NCBI GenBank assembly: GCA_030038335.1
Contig: JASHPC010000275.1
Span: 1-7,028 of the forward strand
Length of the DNA: 7,028 nt
Direction of reading: 5' to 3'
Origin: Vulcanimicrobiota bacterium
GTDB taxonomy: Bacteria; Vulcanimicrobiota; Vulcanimicrobiia; Vulcanimicrobiales; Vulcanimicrobiaceae
In this document: positions 7,001 to 7,028 of the stretch, in pieces
Numbering within the stretch: the first letter of the stretch is position 1
How the letters are laid out: every line of letters starts with the position of its first letter
Made by a program: the position numbers and the translations under genes
Notes under the pieces: model-generated
Database searches by the model: none
What the model saw: the letters and a program-made list of their open reading frames with translations, nothing else
Told to the model about the DNA's origin: nothing

Positions 7001-7028
7001 CTAGTAGTTGACCCGCAAATCATACCGG
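7001..7028 (-). CDS. C-terminal fragment of an upstream gene, possibly an outer-membrane beta-barrel protein
   Basis: The right edge holds only the last codons of a possible upstream gene. In one minus-strand frame the codons read RYDLRVNY followed by TAG at 7003-7001. Large hydrophobic or aromatic residues fall at positions 1, 3, 5 and 7 counted back from the C-terminus (Y, V, L, Y). This is the beta-signal pattern recognised by the BAM complex in TonB-dependent receptors and other outer-membrane barrels (known for the family). Eight residues are far too few to prove it. Another frame stays open until TGA at 6993-6991 and could instead carry the upstream gene's end. The third frame stops almost at once, at 7022-7020. 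The TAG lies 22 bases before the hyuA start, so this gene may belong to the same operon. Confidence 0.4.

Noticed and set aside
6991..7023. A 10-codon leader peptide frame (ATG at 7023, TGA at 6993-6991) before hyuA
   Set aside because: No Shine-Dalgarno is visible before it in the few bases available. It overlaps the likely end of an upstream gene, and it has no run of regulatory codons or clear attenuator.

Overview
The window is a compact, GC-rich stretch in which every supportable gene lies on the minus strand, so it reads from right to left. In transcription order it holds: (1) the last few codons of an unidentified gene, possibly an outer-membrane beta-barrel protein (7001-7028); (2) hyuA, an ATP-dependent hydantoinase/5-oxoprolinase-family subunit A (4942-6978); (3) hyuB, the partner subunit B (3359-4945); (4) a secreted AppA/phytase-like histidine acid phosphatase (2121-3362); (5) a complete secreted S10 serine carboxypeptidase-like protein (600-2078); (6) a second S10 protein, paralogous to the first, cut by the left edge (1-595). 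I found no RNA gene, mobile element, CRISPR array, promoter or intrinsic terminator. No gene-free stretch exceeds 42 bases.

The spacing points to one transcript. hyuA/hyuB share a 4-base TTGA overlap and hyuB/phosphatase a 4-base GTGA overlap. The phosphatase and first S10 gene are 42 bases apart, and the two S10 genes only 4. Four of the five identified starts are non-ATG (TTG, TTG, GTG, TTG). The starts are set by stop-start overlaps, Shine-Dalgarno-like sequences and family N-termini.

Functionally the cluster combines a cytosolic ATP-dependent lactam/imide-opening enzyme (HyuAB; true substrate unknown) with three proteins carrying apparent Sec signal peptides. Those three should work outside the cytoplasm: one releases phosphate from organic phosphoesters and two resemble carboxypeptidases acting on peptides. 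A scavenging or peptide-turnover role is plausible but inferred. For example, the S10 enzymes could trim peptides while HyuAB opens 5-oxoproline or another cyclic amide.

The organism is a high-GC bacterium that tolerates TTG/GTG starts. The possible beta-barrel C-terminus and the six-cysteine exported phosphatase would fit a diderm. The mix of S10 peptidases and HyuAB recalls Eremiobacterota/Vulcanimicrobiota or Acidobacteriota-like genomes, but this is a guess. The families are all known; the unusual points are the tandem S10 pair, the gene combination and the start-site architecture.
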